From CAVPDE01 sp963707125 (lineage in GTDB: Bacteria > Desulfobacterota > DSM-4660 > Desulfatiglandales > HGW-15): a stretch of DNA of 64,000 bases. The DNA lies in the NCBI GenBank assembly GCA_963707125.1, contig CAVPOU010000019.1, positions 124,001 to 188,000 on the forward strand, given 5' to 3'. Positions 18,059-27,213 of the stretch are shown here, piece by piece. The notes below the pieces were generated by a model. The model was not told the origin of the DNA. It did not search any database and saw only the letters and a program-made list of their open reading frames with translations. Made by a program: the position numbers and the translations under genes. Each line of letters opens with the position of its first letter. Position 1 is the first letter of the stretch.

Positions 18059-18993
18059 TTTCCGGCGCCCACGTTGAGCTTCTGGCCCAACTGAATGGAC
18101 TGATCCGGTCTGAGGTTGTTCAACCGGCGAAGCTCGTCCACGCTCAGGCTGTAACGGAGCGCAATGCGGTAGAGGTTTTCTCCCGGAGCAACGGTGTGAA
18201 AACGTGTGGCGCCGGGTTTTGCCGGCACTCGGGGGGGTGGGGCAGGGGTCGGTGGAGCCGCTTGAGCGACTTCCGCTTTTCTCTTGCCTGCCTCTGCTTC
18301 TTGCTTGATCTGGTTGATGTCCTTCTCAATATGGTTGAGCCGCTCGTTCAGATTCCTGGAAAGGCTGTCCACTTTTTCCTGGATCTGCGGAGTCTCCTTT
18401 CCCCTGCTTTCGAGTTTCGCTATTCTCTCCTCCATAAGCCCTATCTTTTTCAGAAGCGGCTGAAGATCCACCTCAGGGCCCTTCTTCTCCCCCTGCCACA
18501 AAAAGAACAGCCCCACAAGGGCCAGGACCAAAACGGCTGCGCCTGCCAGCACCAGGGGCGTTCTGCTCTTCTGCCTCTGTGCAAATCCTCTCCTGCTCGG
18601 GCTTTCCTCGTTCAAAGTCGCCACTTCTTCGGAGAATTCTTTGGCCAGGTCCTGCTCAAAGCTTTCAATCGCTTCGGGCAGCGTGTCGTAGATGGACGTG
18701 AGCTTCTCGATCCCAAGGAGGCTCAGAAGCTGCGTGATGTTCTTCGGCACCTGGGCTAATTTGACGGATCTTCCTTCCTCCTGGGCCCACTTGAAAAACG
18801 AAATGAGGGTGGCAATGCCCCGGCTATTAATGTACTCAAGGTCCCTCATCAGCAGGACAATGTTCCTCTTTCCCGTCTTCTTGACTTGCTCAAAGCCTTC
18901 GTAGAGCTCCTCGATGGCAAAGGAGTCAATCCTTGCTGCCAAAGCCACAATCACGACATCCCTGTCTTCAGTAATAGTCATTCGGAGAGCCAT
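18055..18993 (-). CDS. STAS domain / membrane anchor / LysM protein
   Basis: The 312-residue protein starts with a STAS domain (about 1-110) containing YINSRGIATLISF, where the serine position is the usual phosphorylation site of anti-sigma-factor antagonists. It continues with a basic linker, a membrane segment at about 146-166, a coiled coil at about 175-235, a Pro-rich spacer and a C-terminal LysM domain (about 264-310). The STAS domain would be cytoplasmic and the LysM periplasmic, bound to peptidoglycan. The gene for a SpoIIE-type phosphatase is adjacent and divergent, suggesting a partner-switch pair. It converges on the STN-domain gene with a 4-bp overlap of stops. A STAS domain tethered to cell wall by LysM is an uncommon architecture. 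Confidence 0.8.
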   Translation of the reverse strand: MALRMTITEDRDVVIVALAARIDSFAIEELYEGFEQVKKTGKRNIVLLMRDLEYINSRGIATLISFFKWAQEEGRSVKLAQVPKNITQLLSLLGIEKLTSIYDTLPEAIESFEQDLAKEFSEEVATLNEESPSRRGFAQRQKSRTPLVLAGAAVLVLALVGLFFLWQGEKKGPEVDLQPLLKKIGLMEERIAKLESRGKETPQIQEKVDSLSRNLNERLNHIEKDINQIKQEAEAGKRKAEVAQAAPPTPAPPPRVPAKPGATRFHTVAPGENLYRIALRYSLSVDELRRLNNLRPDQSIQLGQKLNVGAGN

Positions 18994-19087
18994 ATCCGTA
19001 CATCCTGTTCTTCAAAAGTTCTTGCCTATTCCCCGGTCCTCGTATATAGCCAATTCTTGGATATATTCCAACCAAGCCGTTTGGCCG

Positions 19088-19197
19088 TATCCAAATTCGA
19101 ATCCCGAAATCCGAATTTCGAAACAAATTCAAAACACCAATGCTCCAATGTTAAAAACAATAGCAAATCGGTGCGGAGTTTTGGTCATTTAAATTTT
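19088..19197. repeat. Interspersed AATTCGAA repeat, copy 2
   Basis: It matches the copy at 12183-12345 over CGAAATCCGAA, AAACAAATTCAAA(A/G)CACCAATGC, CCAATGTT and TTTTGGTCATTT, but lacks the second arm. It lies directly before the ATG of the phosphatase gene, leaving no visible Shine-Dalgarno sequence there. Confidence 0.6.
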
Positions 19198-19202
19198 ATA
19201 CC

Positions 19203-20552
19203 ATGAATGACGCCTTTTATCATCATCAAACAGAAAAGACCCTAAGAAATTTGGAAAATGACAACAGGCGTCTCAAGAAAGAGATCCAGGAGACCCGGCA
19301 AGAAGCCGCCAGGATCAGAGAGCTCATCGAGTTTCACGACAGGCTCGAGAAGGATTTCTTCTCCGCCGATTCGCTTGAGGAACTGGTCATTACCCTCGCC
19401 AATTGCCTCCAGCTCAGACCGGACATCGATTTTGTTTCCCTGGGCCTGACCCGGCAGTACCTGGAATCCATCCTGGGCTCTCAGGAATTCATCGATCAAC
19501 TTTCCCTGCCCCGGGGGCTAAACATCCTCCCCATCGTGGATGAAGAGGATCTGAGGAAGCGTGTCGGAGAAGAACCGGTTCTTTTCGAAAAAACGCCGCT
19601 GGGGTCTGCAGAGATTTTCTTCCCCGGCCACCACGATGAGATCAGATCCCACGCCATTCTCCCATTGACTCTGCGCAACCGCCTGCTCGGTTCTCTGAAC
19701 CTCGGTTCCATCCGGAGCAGCCATTACTACTCTACGGCCACTGGACCTGATCTCCTGAACCGTCTGTGCGCGAAGTTGGCCATTGCCGTGGACAACATCC
19801 TGTCCCACAAGAGAGTCGCCCTTCAGAAGGAGCTTCTGGATCAGGAGATTCGCAGGGCAGCGCTTCTTCAGAAAGACCTCTTGCCCTCAGCCTCCCTGGA
19901 ACTGGGTTCCTTGAGGATCACGGCCTACTTTCAGCCCCGTCACGAGCTGGGCGGCGATTTCTATGATTTCCTCCTCTTGGGTTCCGAAAAGGTGGCCCTT
20001 CTTGTTGCCGATGTGTCGGGGCACGGGTTCTCTTCCGCGCTTATCGCGGCTATGCTGAAATTCACCTTTCAGATGGAAGCCTCTGGTGAGCCCTCTCCTG
20101 AGGCCATCGTCTCCCGCATCAATGAGAAGTTCTGCCACATCCTAAAACAGGATGACTTCATCACTCTCTGCTGTGCGGTTCTTGACACAAAGACCCTGTC
20201 CATGGCTGTTGCCAGAGCAGGCCACCCTCCTCCCTTTCTCCACCGCTCCGACGGAAACACCCTGCTCAGGCTCGAACCCTCAGGGCCACCGGTGGGTGTA
20301 GATCCAAAGGCGATCTACGAGAGGACGCAGGTGGAATGGAGCCCCGGAGATGTCCTGTTCTTTTACACGGACGGGGTCACAGAGGCTCTTCTTGGCAAAG
20401 GCGAGGCCGGTGGATTGGAGGACTATGTTTTGAAGCTGGAACAAGGGCTATCTGCAGACGAGATTTCTCAAAAGCTCCGCTCGGAACTTGAAAAGATCAA
20501 GGAAACGCATGGTCTGGAGGATGATGTCACCCTCCTCACGGTGTCACTGTAA
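19203..20552 (+). CDS. SpoIIE/RsbU-type PP2C protein phosphatase with N-terminal GAF-like domain
   Basis: The 449-residue protein begins with a coiled coil (about 8-50). A GAF-like sensory domain at about 55-205 resembles DUF484 proteins, and a PP2C domain of the SpoIIE/RsbU class covers about 230-449. The metal-site motifs are present: ELGGDFYDFL, ADVSGHGFSSAL, FFYTDGVTEA and a late GLEDDVTLL. Such enzymes dephosphorylate STAS-domain anti-anti-sigma factors, and a STAS protein is encoded next door on the opposite strand. The start is uncertain because a repeat element fills the upstream region. Confidence 0.85.
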   Translation: MNDAFYHHQTEKTLRNLENDNRRLKKEIQETRQEAARIRELIEFHDRLEKDFFSADSLEELVITLANCLQLRPDIDFVSLGLTRQYLESILGSQEFIDQLSLPRGLNILPIVDEEDLRKRVGEEPVLFEKTPLGSAEIFFPGHHDEIRSHAILPLTLRNRLLGSLNLGSIRSSHYYSTATGPDLLNRLCAKLAIAVDNILSHKRVALQKELLDQEIRRAALLQKDLLPSASLELGSLRITAYFQPRHELGGDFYDFLLLGSEKVALLVADVSGHGFSSALIAAMLKFTFQMEASGEPSPEAIVSRINEKFCHILKQDDFITLCCAVLDTKTLSMAVARAGHPPPFLHRSDGNTLLRLEPSGPPVGVDPKAIYERTQVEWSPGDVLFFYTDGVTEALLGKGEAGGLEDYVLKLEQGLSADEISQKLRSELEKIKETHGLEDDVTLLTVSL

Positions 20553-20599
20553 CAGGGCAAGCAGGGAGCAGAAAGCGTAAAGGCAGAGGATTTTGCCGA

Positions 20600-20718
20600 A
20601 AGAATTCAAAACCGAACCGCAGAATATCGAACACCGAATGTCGAAGGCCGAAGCAAGAGACGGACGTGTTTAAACTTCATCATTCGAAATTCGTTGTTCG
20701 ACATTCGATATTCGTTCT
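20600..20718. repeat. TTCGAA-rich inverted repeat (divergent member)
   Basis: ATATCGAACACCGAATGTCGAA in the left part is complementary to TTCGACATTCGATATTCG in the right part, separated by a short spacer. It looks related in base pattern to the AATTCGAA repeats at 12183 and 19088 but is not a close copy. Confidence 0.45.
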
Positions 20719-20749
20719 GTTCATCATAGGCTCCCATTAACATCACAAC

Positions 20750-20790
20750 AAAAAAATCTCCCCGGATATACCATCCAGGGAGATTTTTCT
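20750..20790. terminator. Bidirectional Rho-independent terminator
   Basis: AATCTCCC and GGGAGATT form a stem around a 16-base loop, with an A-run on the left and a T-run on the right, so it can serve both strands. It lies between the phosphatase gene (plus) and acsE (minus), which converge. Confidence 0.75.
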
Positions 20791-20817
20791 TTTCAATTCA
20801 ACAAAACGGAATGGGGC

Positions 20818-21702
20818 TTAGAGCTCGAGCCAGGAGTCCGAGTAGAGGCTTTGGCCCAGGATCACCCTTGAGGTTTTCACGTAGTTCTGGAGCTCTTTGG
20901 AAAGAGAACCCACGTCCACGGACTCTCCGTCCATCACTTTGTGGATGATATCCACCACGTCAGGCCTCTTTCCTCTGGCGATGGCCATGAGCTTGTCGTC
21001 ATAAGCATCCGCAATGCAGGAGTACATGCCCTTTCTTTCCAGCATGACCATGTACGTCTGATTCAATATGCCTCTCAGATGATCCGGCGGCCCATTCGAG
21101 ATGTTGGACAGCCCGCAGGTGGACTTGATGCCTGGGAACATATCCTGGAGCATCTCCTGAAACGCCAGGAGGCTCATGAGCTGCGGCTGCTGGATATTCA
21201 CAGGGGTGACAATCCCGTCCACGAAAATGTCCTCGTTCGGAATCCCTGCCTCATTGGCCGCATAAATCAATTCCGCTGCAAGCGCTCCCCGCTCGTTCTC
21301 ATCCCTCGGCAACCCATCGGGTCCCCACATGAGGGCAATCATGTTGGCCTTGTATTTCACGGCCACGGGAATGAGTTTTTCATACCTTTCGGGCCTGCAC
21401 ATGATGGAGTTGACAATCGCCTTTCCCTTGTGAACGGACAGCCCGGCTTCCATCGCTTCGATATTGGAGGTATCCAGGCAGAGAGGAGGGTTGTCTCCAA
21501 TCGTTTCCTGGACCGTCTTCACCACAAACTGCATCAGCTCCGGTCCGCCCTTTCTCGCAGGGCCGAGGTTGATATCGATCCAGTCCACGCCTTTTTCCTT
21601 CTGCCTTTTCGCTTCCTCAGCGATCGGGCCTGGGTCTTTTTCCTTGAATGCTTTCCCGATTACCTTGTTAATCACATTGAGATTTTCACCGATCAATCGC
21701 AT
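20818..21702 (-). CDS. acsE: Methyltetrahydrofolate:corrinoid/iron-sulfur protein methyltransferase
   Basis: A 294-residue protein from the ATG at 21702, which follows GGGGGAAAGG; the frame extends 28 codons upstream into the acsC end but is not needed. It is a pterin-binding TIM barrel of the AcsE/MeTr family: MRLIGENLNVIN, DWIDINLGPARKGG, CLDTSN, NSIM and GLSNISNG are the expected strand-end motifs. It moves the methyl group from methyl-H4folate to the Co(I) corrinoid of AcsCD in the Wood-Ljungdahl pathway. It is last in the acsD-acsB-acsC-acsE run, 14 bp after acsC. Confidence 0.93.
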   Translation of the reverse strand: MRLIGENLNVINKVIGKAFKEKDPGPIAEEAKRQKEKGVDWIDINLGPARKGGPELMQFVVKTVQETIGDNPPLCLDTSNIEAMEAGLSVHKGKAIVNSIMCRPERYEKLIPVAVKYKANMIALMWGPDGLPRDENERGALAAELIYAANEAGIPNEDIFVDGIVTPVNIQQPQLMSLLAFQEMLQDMFPGIKSTCGLSNISNGPPDHLRGILNQTYMVMLERKGMYSCIADAYDDKLMAIARGKRPDVVDIIHKVMDGESVDVGSLSKELQNYVKTSRVILGQSLYSDSWLEL

Positions 21703-21716
21703 GGCCTTTCCCCCTT

Positions 21717-23063
21717 TTACTTGACCCTTTCTTTGAGAAACTTGGGTATCAAGGACGCGTCCCTCGGGCCAATAATCACTTCCCACCCTGGCAGTTCCTC
21801 TTCCATCTCCCCGCTGATCGACGCGGCATAGCCGGGAATAATGAGCTTCTTGTGGGCGATCTTATCTGCAATGCCGCTCTTTTTCACAAAAGAGGCCACG
21901 GCGTCTCCGGAGAACTTGCCGGCCGCCCATGCCGTCATCACCGACAAGCCTTCCGTGTCCATAATCAGGAGCCAGCTCGGCACGCGGCTCCCCTCGATTT
22001 CACCACTCACGATGAAGTACGTCAGGGAGAAGTTCGTGGTGATACAGACCGGAGAATTCTCGTTGGGAGCTCCGATCTCATAGATTCCCTGGGTGACCGT
22101 CATCGGTCGCTGCGGATCGGTATAGATATTCAGCCGTTCGAGGAGCAAAGGGAAAAGGCTTTCCCCCTTGAAATCCGAAAGCACCACGATCCCGGCATAC
22201 TTGGCGATCAGCATGGCCGACAGGACCGTTTCCACGTCCAGGTTGCCCGCCATCTCGCAGGGGAATGCAATGGTTGGGAAACCAAGAGAGCGGTTGCCCG
22301 CCTTGAGGGGCGCCCTGCGGATCGCGACCTGATCCTGCAGAACCTGTTTGGGATCCCTGGCCCCGGAATCGAGGACGAGGTCTTTCAATCCCATGCCCGT
22401 CAGTTTGTCGCTCAAGGCAATGAGGTTTTGAAGGCCGTCTGCTTTCACGGCCAGGGGCAAACCCTTCTCTTTGGCAAGCTTAGCCATCGCCTCCGCATTT
22501 TGAGCAGCGGCTGCATAAAGCAGCGGCTTTTTGAAGGCACAGACGTCCACAGCCGCCTTCATGACATCCACCTTATCGGTCATGAGAATGAGATTGAACT
22601 CGCTTTCTTCCGCAATTTTCTTTGCCGCAGCGGCGAAGGCTGCGCCATTGCCGTTGACGTCCTTCAAGGCCACCAGTTCAGGTCTCAGGTTCAAACCCAC
22701 CCTTTCATACTGGAAGGCGTTCCACTCTTTGAGTTTTCGATCCAGGGCCCCGCCGTCCATGTCGGATTTAATGAGCGCTGCAATGCCGGTCGGGTTGTAG
22801 AAGGTCTTCTCGTGCCTGAACATGACTGTCTCGCCGCCGATCTTGAAGGCCCTCACCCCTGCGCCGATAGCCACCTGCCGGATGGGAGGGGCCGAAGCCT
22901 CAGACAGCTTCTCCCTGGCCTCCGCAGACACATAAGGGCAGGAATCGAGCTCGGCCTTTGCAGCAGCCAGGTTCATGGCAAAAGCCAGGCAGGTAGGAAC
23001 CCCACATTCCCCGCAATTCGTCTTCGGCAAGAGCTTGAAAATCTGAATTCCCGTCAGTCCCAT
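21717..23063 (-). CDS. acsC: Corrinoid/iron-sulfur protein large subunit
   Basis: The 448-residue protein has an N-terminal 4Fe-4S domain with Cys17, Cys20, Cys25 and Cys42, a TIM barrel (about 90-310) and a C-terminal corrinoid-binding domain. This matches AcsC/CdhE. The cluster reactivates the corrinoid when Co(II) forms. It works with AcsD as a heterodimer that carries the methyl group from AcsE to acetyl-CoA synthase. It lies 18 bp after acsB and 14 bp before acsE, clearly in one operon. Length and cysteine spacing are those expected. Confidence 0.94.
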   Translation of the reverse strand: MGLTGIQIFKLLPKTNCGECGVPTCLAFAMNLAAAKAELDSCPYVSAEAREKLSEASAPPIRQVAIGAGVRAFKIGGETVMFRHEKTFYNPTGIAALIKSDMDGGALDRKLKEWNAFQYERVGLNLRPELVALKDVNGNGAAFAAAAKKIAEESEFNLILMTDKVDVMKAAVDVCAFKKPLLYAAAAQNAEAMAKLAKEKGLPLAVKADGLQNLIALSDKLTGMGLKDLVLDSGARDPKQVLQDQVAIRRAPLKAGNRSLGFPTIAFPCEMAGNLDVETVLSAMLIAKYAGIVVLSDFKGESLFPLLLERLNIYTDPQRPMTVTQGIYEIGAPNENSPVCITTNFSLTYFIVSGEIEGSRVPSWLLIMDTEGLSVMTAWAAGKFSGDAVASFVKKSGIADKIAHKKLIIPGYAASISGEMEEELPGWEVIIGPRDASLIPKFLKERVK

Positions 23064-23081
23064 AGCTTTCTCCTATCTCTA

Positions 23082-25298
23082 TTAGCCAACAATGGATTCC
23101 AGCTTCAGAGCCGGATGATCTTTTTCCTTGAGGAAAGGCATGATGTCCGCTTCCGTGATTCCTACTGTCTCATCGGCAATCCGGTCAATGAGATCGGGCA
23201 CGCCCAATTCCTGGCCTCTCCTGAGCAGTCGCTCCCGAAGCTCCTCTTTAAGCGCCTTGGGCATCCAGACCATCCGGAGCAACCCGCCGTCGCCCACGAT
23301 GAACTTCCTCTGGGTGATGTTATACTTGGAGTGACCCACAAACCCGGGGGAAGATTGACCGCCGCCCATGACACCGGCCAGGGTCGTAAACTTCATCCCG
23401 CAGGGCGTCTCCCCTGTGTAGTCCCGGTTCACGGTCATGACGCCGTTGCAGCCCGGGATCACGGCGGCAATGCACTCACAGCACCCGCAGGTGGTCATGG
23501 GATCGACCAAGAGACTGTAGAAATTGTAGTGGTCAACGGTCTGGCGCGAGGCCTTGAACACGAAATCGTTCACCCCTTTCCACTGCCCGAGCTTCGGATC
23601 CAAACACTCGCCCTTCTGAACAGGCTGGTTGGGACCTGTGGGATTGATTTCAAAAGAGGCCTTGCAGTCCATCCAGTTGTAGGCGCCGCACAATCCGGTT
23701 CGCTCCGGACTGATGACGCACACATGGCTGGGTGCGAAGGACTGGCAGAGCGTGCAGGAGTAATAGGTCTCTATGGCTTCATCCGTCATCTTCTCCACGC
23801 GCTCATCCCTCAGCTTGTATTCAGCTCTTGCCCGGGTCGTCAGTTTGTCCACATCTTCTTTCTTCGTATAAAGGGTCACCTGGATTTTGTCCAAGATGCT
23901 CCCAAAGTCCTGGTGCAGCTTGGCATGAAGAATGGTTCCGATGTGTTTGAGAGAGAAACCCTTCTCCACGGCCTGCTCGCCTACACGAATCCAGGCGATA
24001 TCCCTCTGCCCGATGTGCATGATGCCCTGAGCATAGTTGATCAGGTGATGAATCTGCCTTTCCAGGATGGGTTCGAAATCAGGCTGCATCTTGCGGCCGG
24101 CCACCTGGACATAAATCCCCAGAGGCAAGCGGGACCCTTTTTTCACGTCTTTGACGTCCGGGCCTACGAGGTCGACCTTCCCGTCTTCGATTTCATTCAT
24201 CTCCCCCATTTTGCAGAGCTCGGTGCACTGGGTCTTTCCGCCGCCCGTCTCAAGATAGAGATCATCCTTGCGAACCCGTTCCCCTTCGAAAGCCGGGCCA
24301 TAGGCCAGCGGGATGTCCACTTTGGCCACGCTCACTTTCAGGCCTCGAATCTCAATGGACCTTGAAGGCATGTCCTCATGAAGGACGTTCGCCACCACAT
24401 GCTCATAGGTGCAGACTCCGGTGGGGAGAACTTCAGGGATGTCCGTGTCCGAAATCGTTGGGAATCCCCAGTTGATGCAGCCGGCTGCATTGGCCGCCCA
24501 TTCCGCGTTCACCTCACCCAGGGCATTCACAAAAGCAAAGACACGGTCTTTCTGGTACTTCAGCTGTTTCTTGTAATCGCCGGGCTGAATGCCGCCAAAG
24601 GCCATGCCTGCGCGGTTCGCAAAACCAAGGGCAAAAACCGCGGCCGAGATATCCGGACCAAAAGGCACGAGCCGCGTGTTCCAGCCGATCTGCACCTTTT
24701 CCTGCACGAGCTGCTGGGCAAAGGTGGTCCCATTCTGATTGGCGGCCATGAAGACATAGATGGTTTTGAGCTGGTATTCCTCGGCCATCTTCTTTGCTGT
24801 TTTCGAATCCGGGGCCGCGCCGACAATGGCTGCAAATCCAGGGGCCGTACCGTCCACGAATTCGACGCCTCTCTTCCTCATGATCTTGTCGTCCGCTGCG
24901 CCGAGCCAGAGTTTTCCGTTGTCCAGATCCGGATCTTCCACTTCCGGTTGATAGAAATTCGGATCTTCCACGTATCGAATCGCCTCCACGATCTCCTCGG
25001 CAAAGAGGGCCGCCATGCCCGCGTCGAGAAGCGGGCCGAGATAGGGAACGTGACAATCCTTCTTGATGTGGGGCGGTAAAAGCTTCCGCGCAAATTCAAG
25101 AGACTTTTTTGCAGAATCCAGATCCGTCACCTTCATTCCTGTCAGGGAATAGATGATCGGCAGATAATACGCCGTGTTGGGAAATGCGATTTTCTGGCTT
25201 CCACCGTACGTTTCCAGGGCCTGCTTGTATTTCCCTTCCGCCTTCGAGACGATATTGTACGCACCCTGGATCGCTGCAAACGCTACTAATTTCGACAT
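23082..25298 (-). CDS. acsB: Acetyl-CoA synthase (bacterial full-length type)
   Basis: The 738-residue protein has the bacterial three-domain length, unlike the shorter archaeal CdhC. The A-cluster ligands are intact: Cys515, Cys518, Cys527 and Cys537 for the 4Fe-4S cluster and bridge, and the CGC motif at 604-606 for the distal nickel. All are offset by nine from the Moorella numbering. It joins CO, a methyl group from the corrinoid protein and CoA to form acetyl-CoA, or runs in reverse. The N-terminal domain that docks CODH is present, although no CODH gene is in the window. AGGA lies 9 bp before the ATG. Confidence 0.96.
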   Translation of the reverse strand: MSKLVAFAAIQGAYNIVSKAEGKYKQALETYGGSQKIAFPNTAYYLPIIYSLTGMKVTDLDSAKKSLEFARKLLPPHIKKDCHVPYLGPLLDAGMAALFAEEIVEAIRYVEDPNFYQPEVEDPDLDNGKLWLGAADDKIMRKRGVEFVDGTAPGFAAIVGAAPDSKTAKKMAEEYQLKTIYVFMAANQNGTTFAQQLVQEKVQIGWNTRLVPFGPDISAAVFALGFANRAGMAFGGIQPGDYKKQLKYQKDRVFAFVNALGEVNAEWAANAAGCINWGFPTISDTDIPEVLPTGVCTYEHVVANVLHEDMPSRSIEIRGLKVSVAKVDIPLAYGPAFEGERVRKDDLYLETGGGKTQCTELCKMGEMNEIEDGKVDLVGPDVKDVKKGSRLPLGIYVQVAGRKMQPDFEPILERQIHHLINYAQGIMHIGQRDIAWIRVGEQAVEKGFSLKHIGTILHAKLHQDFGSILDKIQVTLYTKKEDVDKLTTRARAEYKLRDERVEKMTDEAIETYYSCTLCQSFAPSHVCVISPERTGLCGAYNWMDCKASFEINPTGPNQPVQKGECLDPKLGQWKGVNDFVFKASRQTVDHYNFYSLLVDPMTTCGCCECIAAVIPGCNGVMTVNRDYTGETPCGMKFTTLAGVMGGGQSSPGFVGHSKYNITQRKFIVGDGGLLRMVWMPKALKEELRERLLRRGQELGVPDLIDRIADETVGITEADIMPFLKEKDHPALKLESIVG

Positions 25299-25391
25299 AC
25301 CTTGTTTCCTCCCTTCTTAAGAGGCATTAAAATGATCGTTGCTTATTCTGAAGCCCTGCGGGCTCCTGGCCCATGATCGTTTCGGAAGCGG

Positions 25392-27002
25392 CTATCCTCC
25401 GCGCCTGTGGATCCGGTCGAGATTCTTGGCCAGCCGGTCCACAAGGGTTTGAGGCTCTTTGACCAAGCGCTTGGCCGCCTTGCCCTCTTCTCTGGCCTTT
25501 TTCTCGGCCTCCGCCGTTTCTTTTTCTTGCGCCTTTTTCTCTCTCAAGGCCTCGATCTCACCTTTCTCTTTGGCCTCCGCCTTTTCTTTTTCCTGCGCCC
25601 TCTTTTCTCTCAGGGCCTGGAGCTCACCTTTCTCTTTATCGGCTGCCTCGATCTTTTTCCTGGCCTCAGCTTCGGCCCCAGCTTTTGCCTCAGCTTCGGC
25701 TCTTGCCTTGGCCTGCGCTTCCGCTTTCGCCTTTTCCTCTGATTCCTTTTTGGCTCTTGCCTCGGTTTCTTCCTTGGCCCTGGCCTCCGCCTCTGCTTTG
25801 GCTCTGGCATCCGGTTCCGCTTTCGCCTTCACCTCTTCAGCCTTGGGCTTCAGTTCAACAACCTTTTCGGCCGCCTTGGGCGGGGCTTTTGGTTTTTCTT
25901 CTGTCTTGGGCGCCGCTGCAGCCTTGGCCGGCTTCTCTTTGGCGGGCGCCTCTTCTTTGCCCACAGCCGCCTGCGGTTCCGGAGAAATCGACATCAGATC
26001 CGCTTCCCTGAGGGGGAGCTTCTTGGAGACGGGCTGAACATCCGTTACCGTGCCCCCTTTCACCATTCGGTCAATGAAGGAACGCACGAGCCTCACGCTT
26101 TCAGGATGTCGCAGGATCACCACATCCGCCCCGGCCAATAGGTAACAGGTGGCCGCAACGCTCTCCATCAGTATCCCTCTTCTCTCGGGATCTCCGAGGG
26201 TCGGCGCGTCCTCTATGGATTGGCCGGCTTCCTTGCATTTCCAGACTTCGTTGCCCACATTGGAAATCATGGGAATCTGAAGTTTCTCATCTTCCTGGGT
26301 CAGAGCCGCCATCCGGATTCGCTCCATCACGGAGTATGAATACTCCAGGCCGTACCCGAGCCCGCCGGTGGTGGGATCAATGAGGATCTTGTTGCCGGCT
26401 ACACCAAGGTTTCCGAGCAGGATGTTCAACTGCTTGGCCAGATTGACGTCGATCGGCGAGGAAGCGACAATCACGTGTCCATAAGCGAGAGCACTGGCTC
26501 CTGCGCCCTTGTGGTTTCCTTCCTCCACCGGGGAGAGGGATACATTCTTCCCCTGGCAGGCCTCGGAAATCTTTTTGAGCACTTCCTCGTCCTTCTGGTT
26601 GTTCGCGGTTCCCCAGACGACCACAGGAACATCCACCGCATCGATCACTTTTTTTGCAACGACAGCCGCCTCATCCGCTTTCCGGTCCATTCCATTGGGA
26701 TCGATGCTTTTCATTTGCAGGACAATGAGATCGGCGCCAAAGTCTTTCACACATTTCTTGGCCCACGCCTCCGGTGAGAAAATCACCTCCTTAAACGGCT
26801 CCACTGCGGCAGCAGGCCAGTCTTTTGAAGGATCATAGTCCCATATCTCCATGGCGATCTTGGGTGGGTTGGGCATTTTTCCTTCAAAGACGTAGAATGG
26901 ATACGATTCCTCTCCTCCCAGTGTGAGGGCCCTTTTCCCTGTTCCGATGGTCGTGGTCCCTATCTTCCCAGAATAGGGTTGCTTTGGAATTTCAAAGGCC
27001 AA
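25392..27002 (-). CDS. acsD: Corrinoid/iron-sulfur protein small subunit with long Ala/Glu/Lys-rich tail
   Basis: A 536-residue protein from a TTG start 8 bp after GGAGGG. Residues 1 to about 335 form the TIM-barrel AcsD/CdhD domain (IWDYDPSKDW, DPTTGGLGYGLEYSYSVMERI, HPESVRLVRSFID). The remaining 200 or so residues are low-complexity Ala/Glu/Lys-rich sequence with repeated AKAEAEARAK-like heptads, predicted as a long helix or coiled coil, ending in a basic stretch (LVDRLAKNLDRIHRRGG). The classical Moorella subunit is about 320 residues, so the tail is an addition. AcsD dimerises with AcsC and carries the corrinoid. It is the first gene of the acs operon. Confidence 0.92.
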   Translation of the reverse strand: MAFEIPKQPYSGKIGTTTIGTGKRALTLGGEESYPFYVFEGKMPNPPKIAMEIWDYDPSKDWPAAAVEPFKEVIFSPEAWAKKCVKDFGADLIVLQMKSIDPNGMDRKADEAAVVAKKVIDAVDVPVVVWGTANNQKDEEVLKKISEACQGKNVSLSPVEEGNHKGAGASALAYGHVIVASSPIDVNLAKQLNILLGNLGVAGNKILIDPTTGGLGYGLEYSYSVMERIRMAALTQEDEKLQIPMISNVGNEVWKCKEAGQSIEDAPTLGDPERRGILMESVAATCYLLAGADVVILRHPESVRLVRSFIDRMVKGGTVTDVQPVSKKLPLREADLMSISPEPQAAVGKEEAPAKEKPAKAAAAPKTEEKPKAPPKAAEKVVELKPKAEEVKAKAEPDARAKAEAEARAKEETEARAKKESEEKAKAEAQAKARAEAEAKAGAEAEARKKIEAADKEKGELQALREKRAQEKEKAEAKEKGEIEALREKKAQEKETAEAEKKAREEGKAAKRLVKEPQTLVDRLAKNLDRIHRRGG

Positions 27003-27036
27003 TGTCGTTCCCTCCTTGTCTAATCAGAGTGTCATC

Positions 27037-27061
27037 TGAAATCCGATGGAATCGGATTTCA
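27037..27061. promoter_or_regulatory. Perfect inverted repeat 35 bp upstream of acsD
   Basis: TGAAATCCGAT, a 3-base loop GGA, and ATCGGATTTCA form an 11-bp perfect dyad with no T-run after it in the minus direction. It could be a leader hairpin or an operator. Confidence 0.45.
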
Positions 27062-27213
27062 GGAAGCAAACGAATCAAGAACGAGCGCACAAAGATCATC
27101 CGTACGCTCGGTTTCATAATTAGCGAGCGCGCAAGGATGGTCTAAAAGACGCCTATTTTGTTGAGATGCAAAGGAACTGGGCAATGAAACTTGATCCCAA
27201 CCGCCCTATGGGG

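Noticed and set aside
21852..24365. Plus-strand open frame of 837 codons
   Set aside because: It lies entirely antisense to acsC and acsB, whose products have all expected motifs. The frame is open because of codon bias on the other strand and has no recognisable domain.
27037..27061. Reading the dyad before acsD as a transcription terminator
   Set aside because: There is no T-run on the minus strand after the stem, and it lies directly before acsD rather than after a gene.
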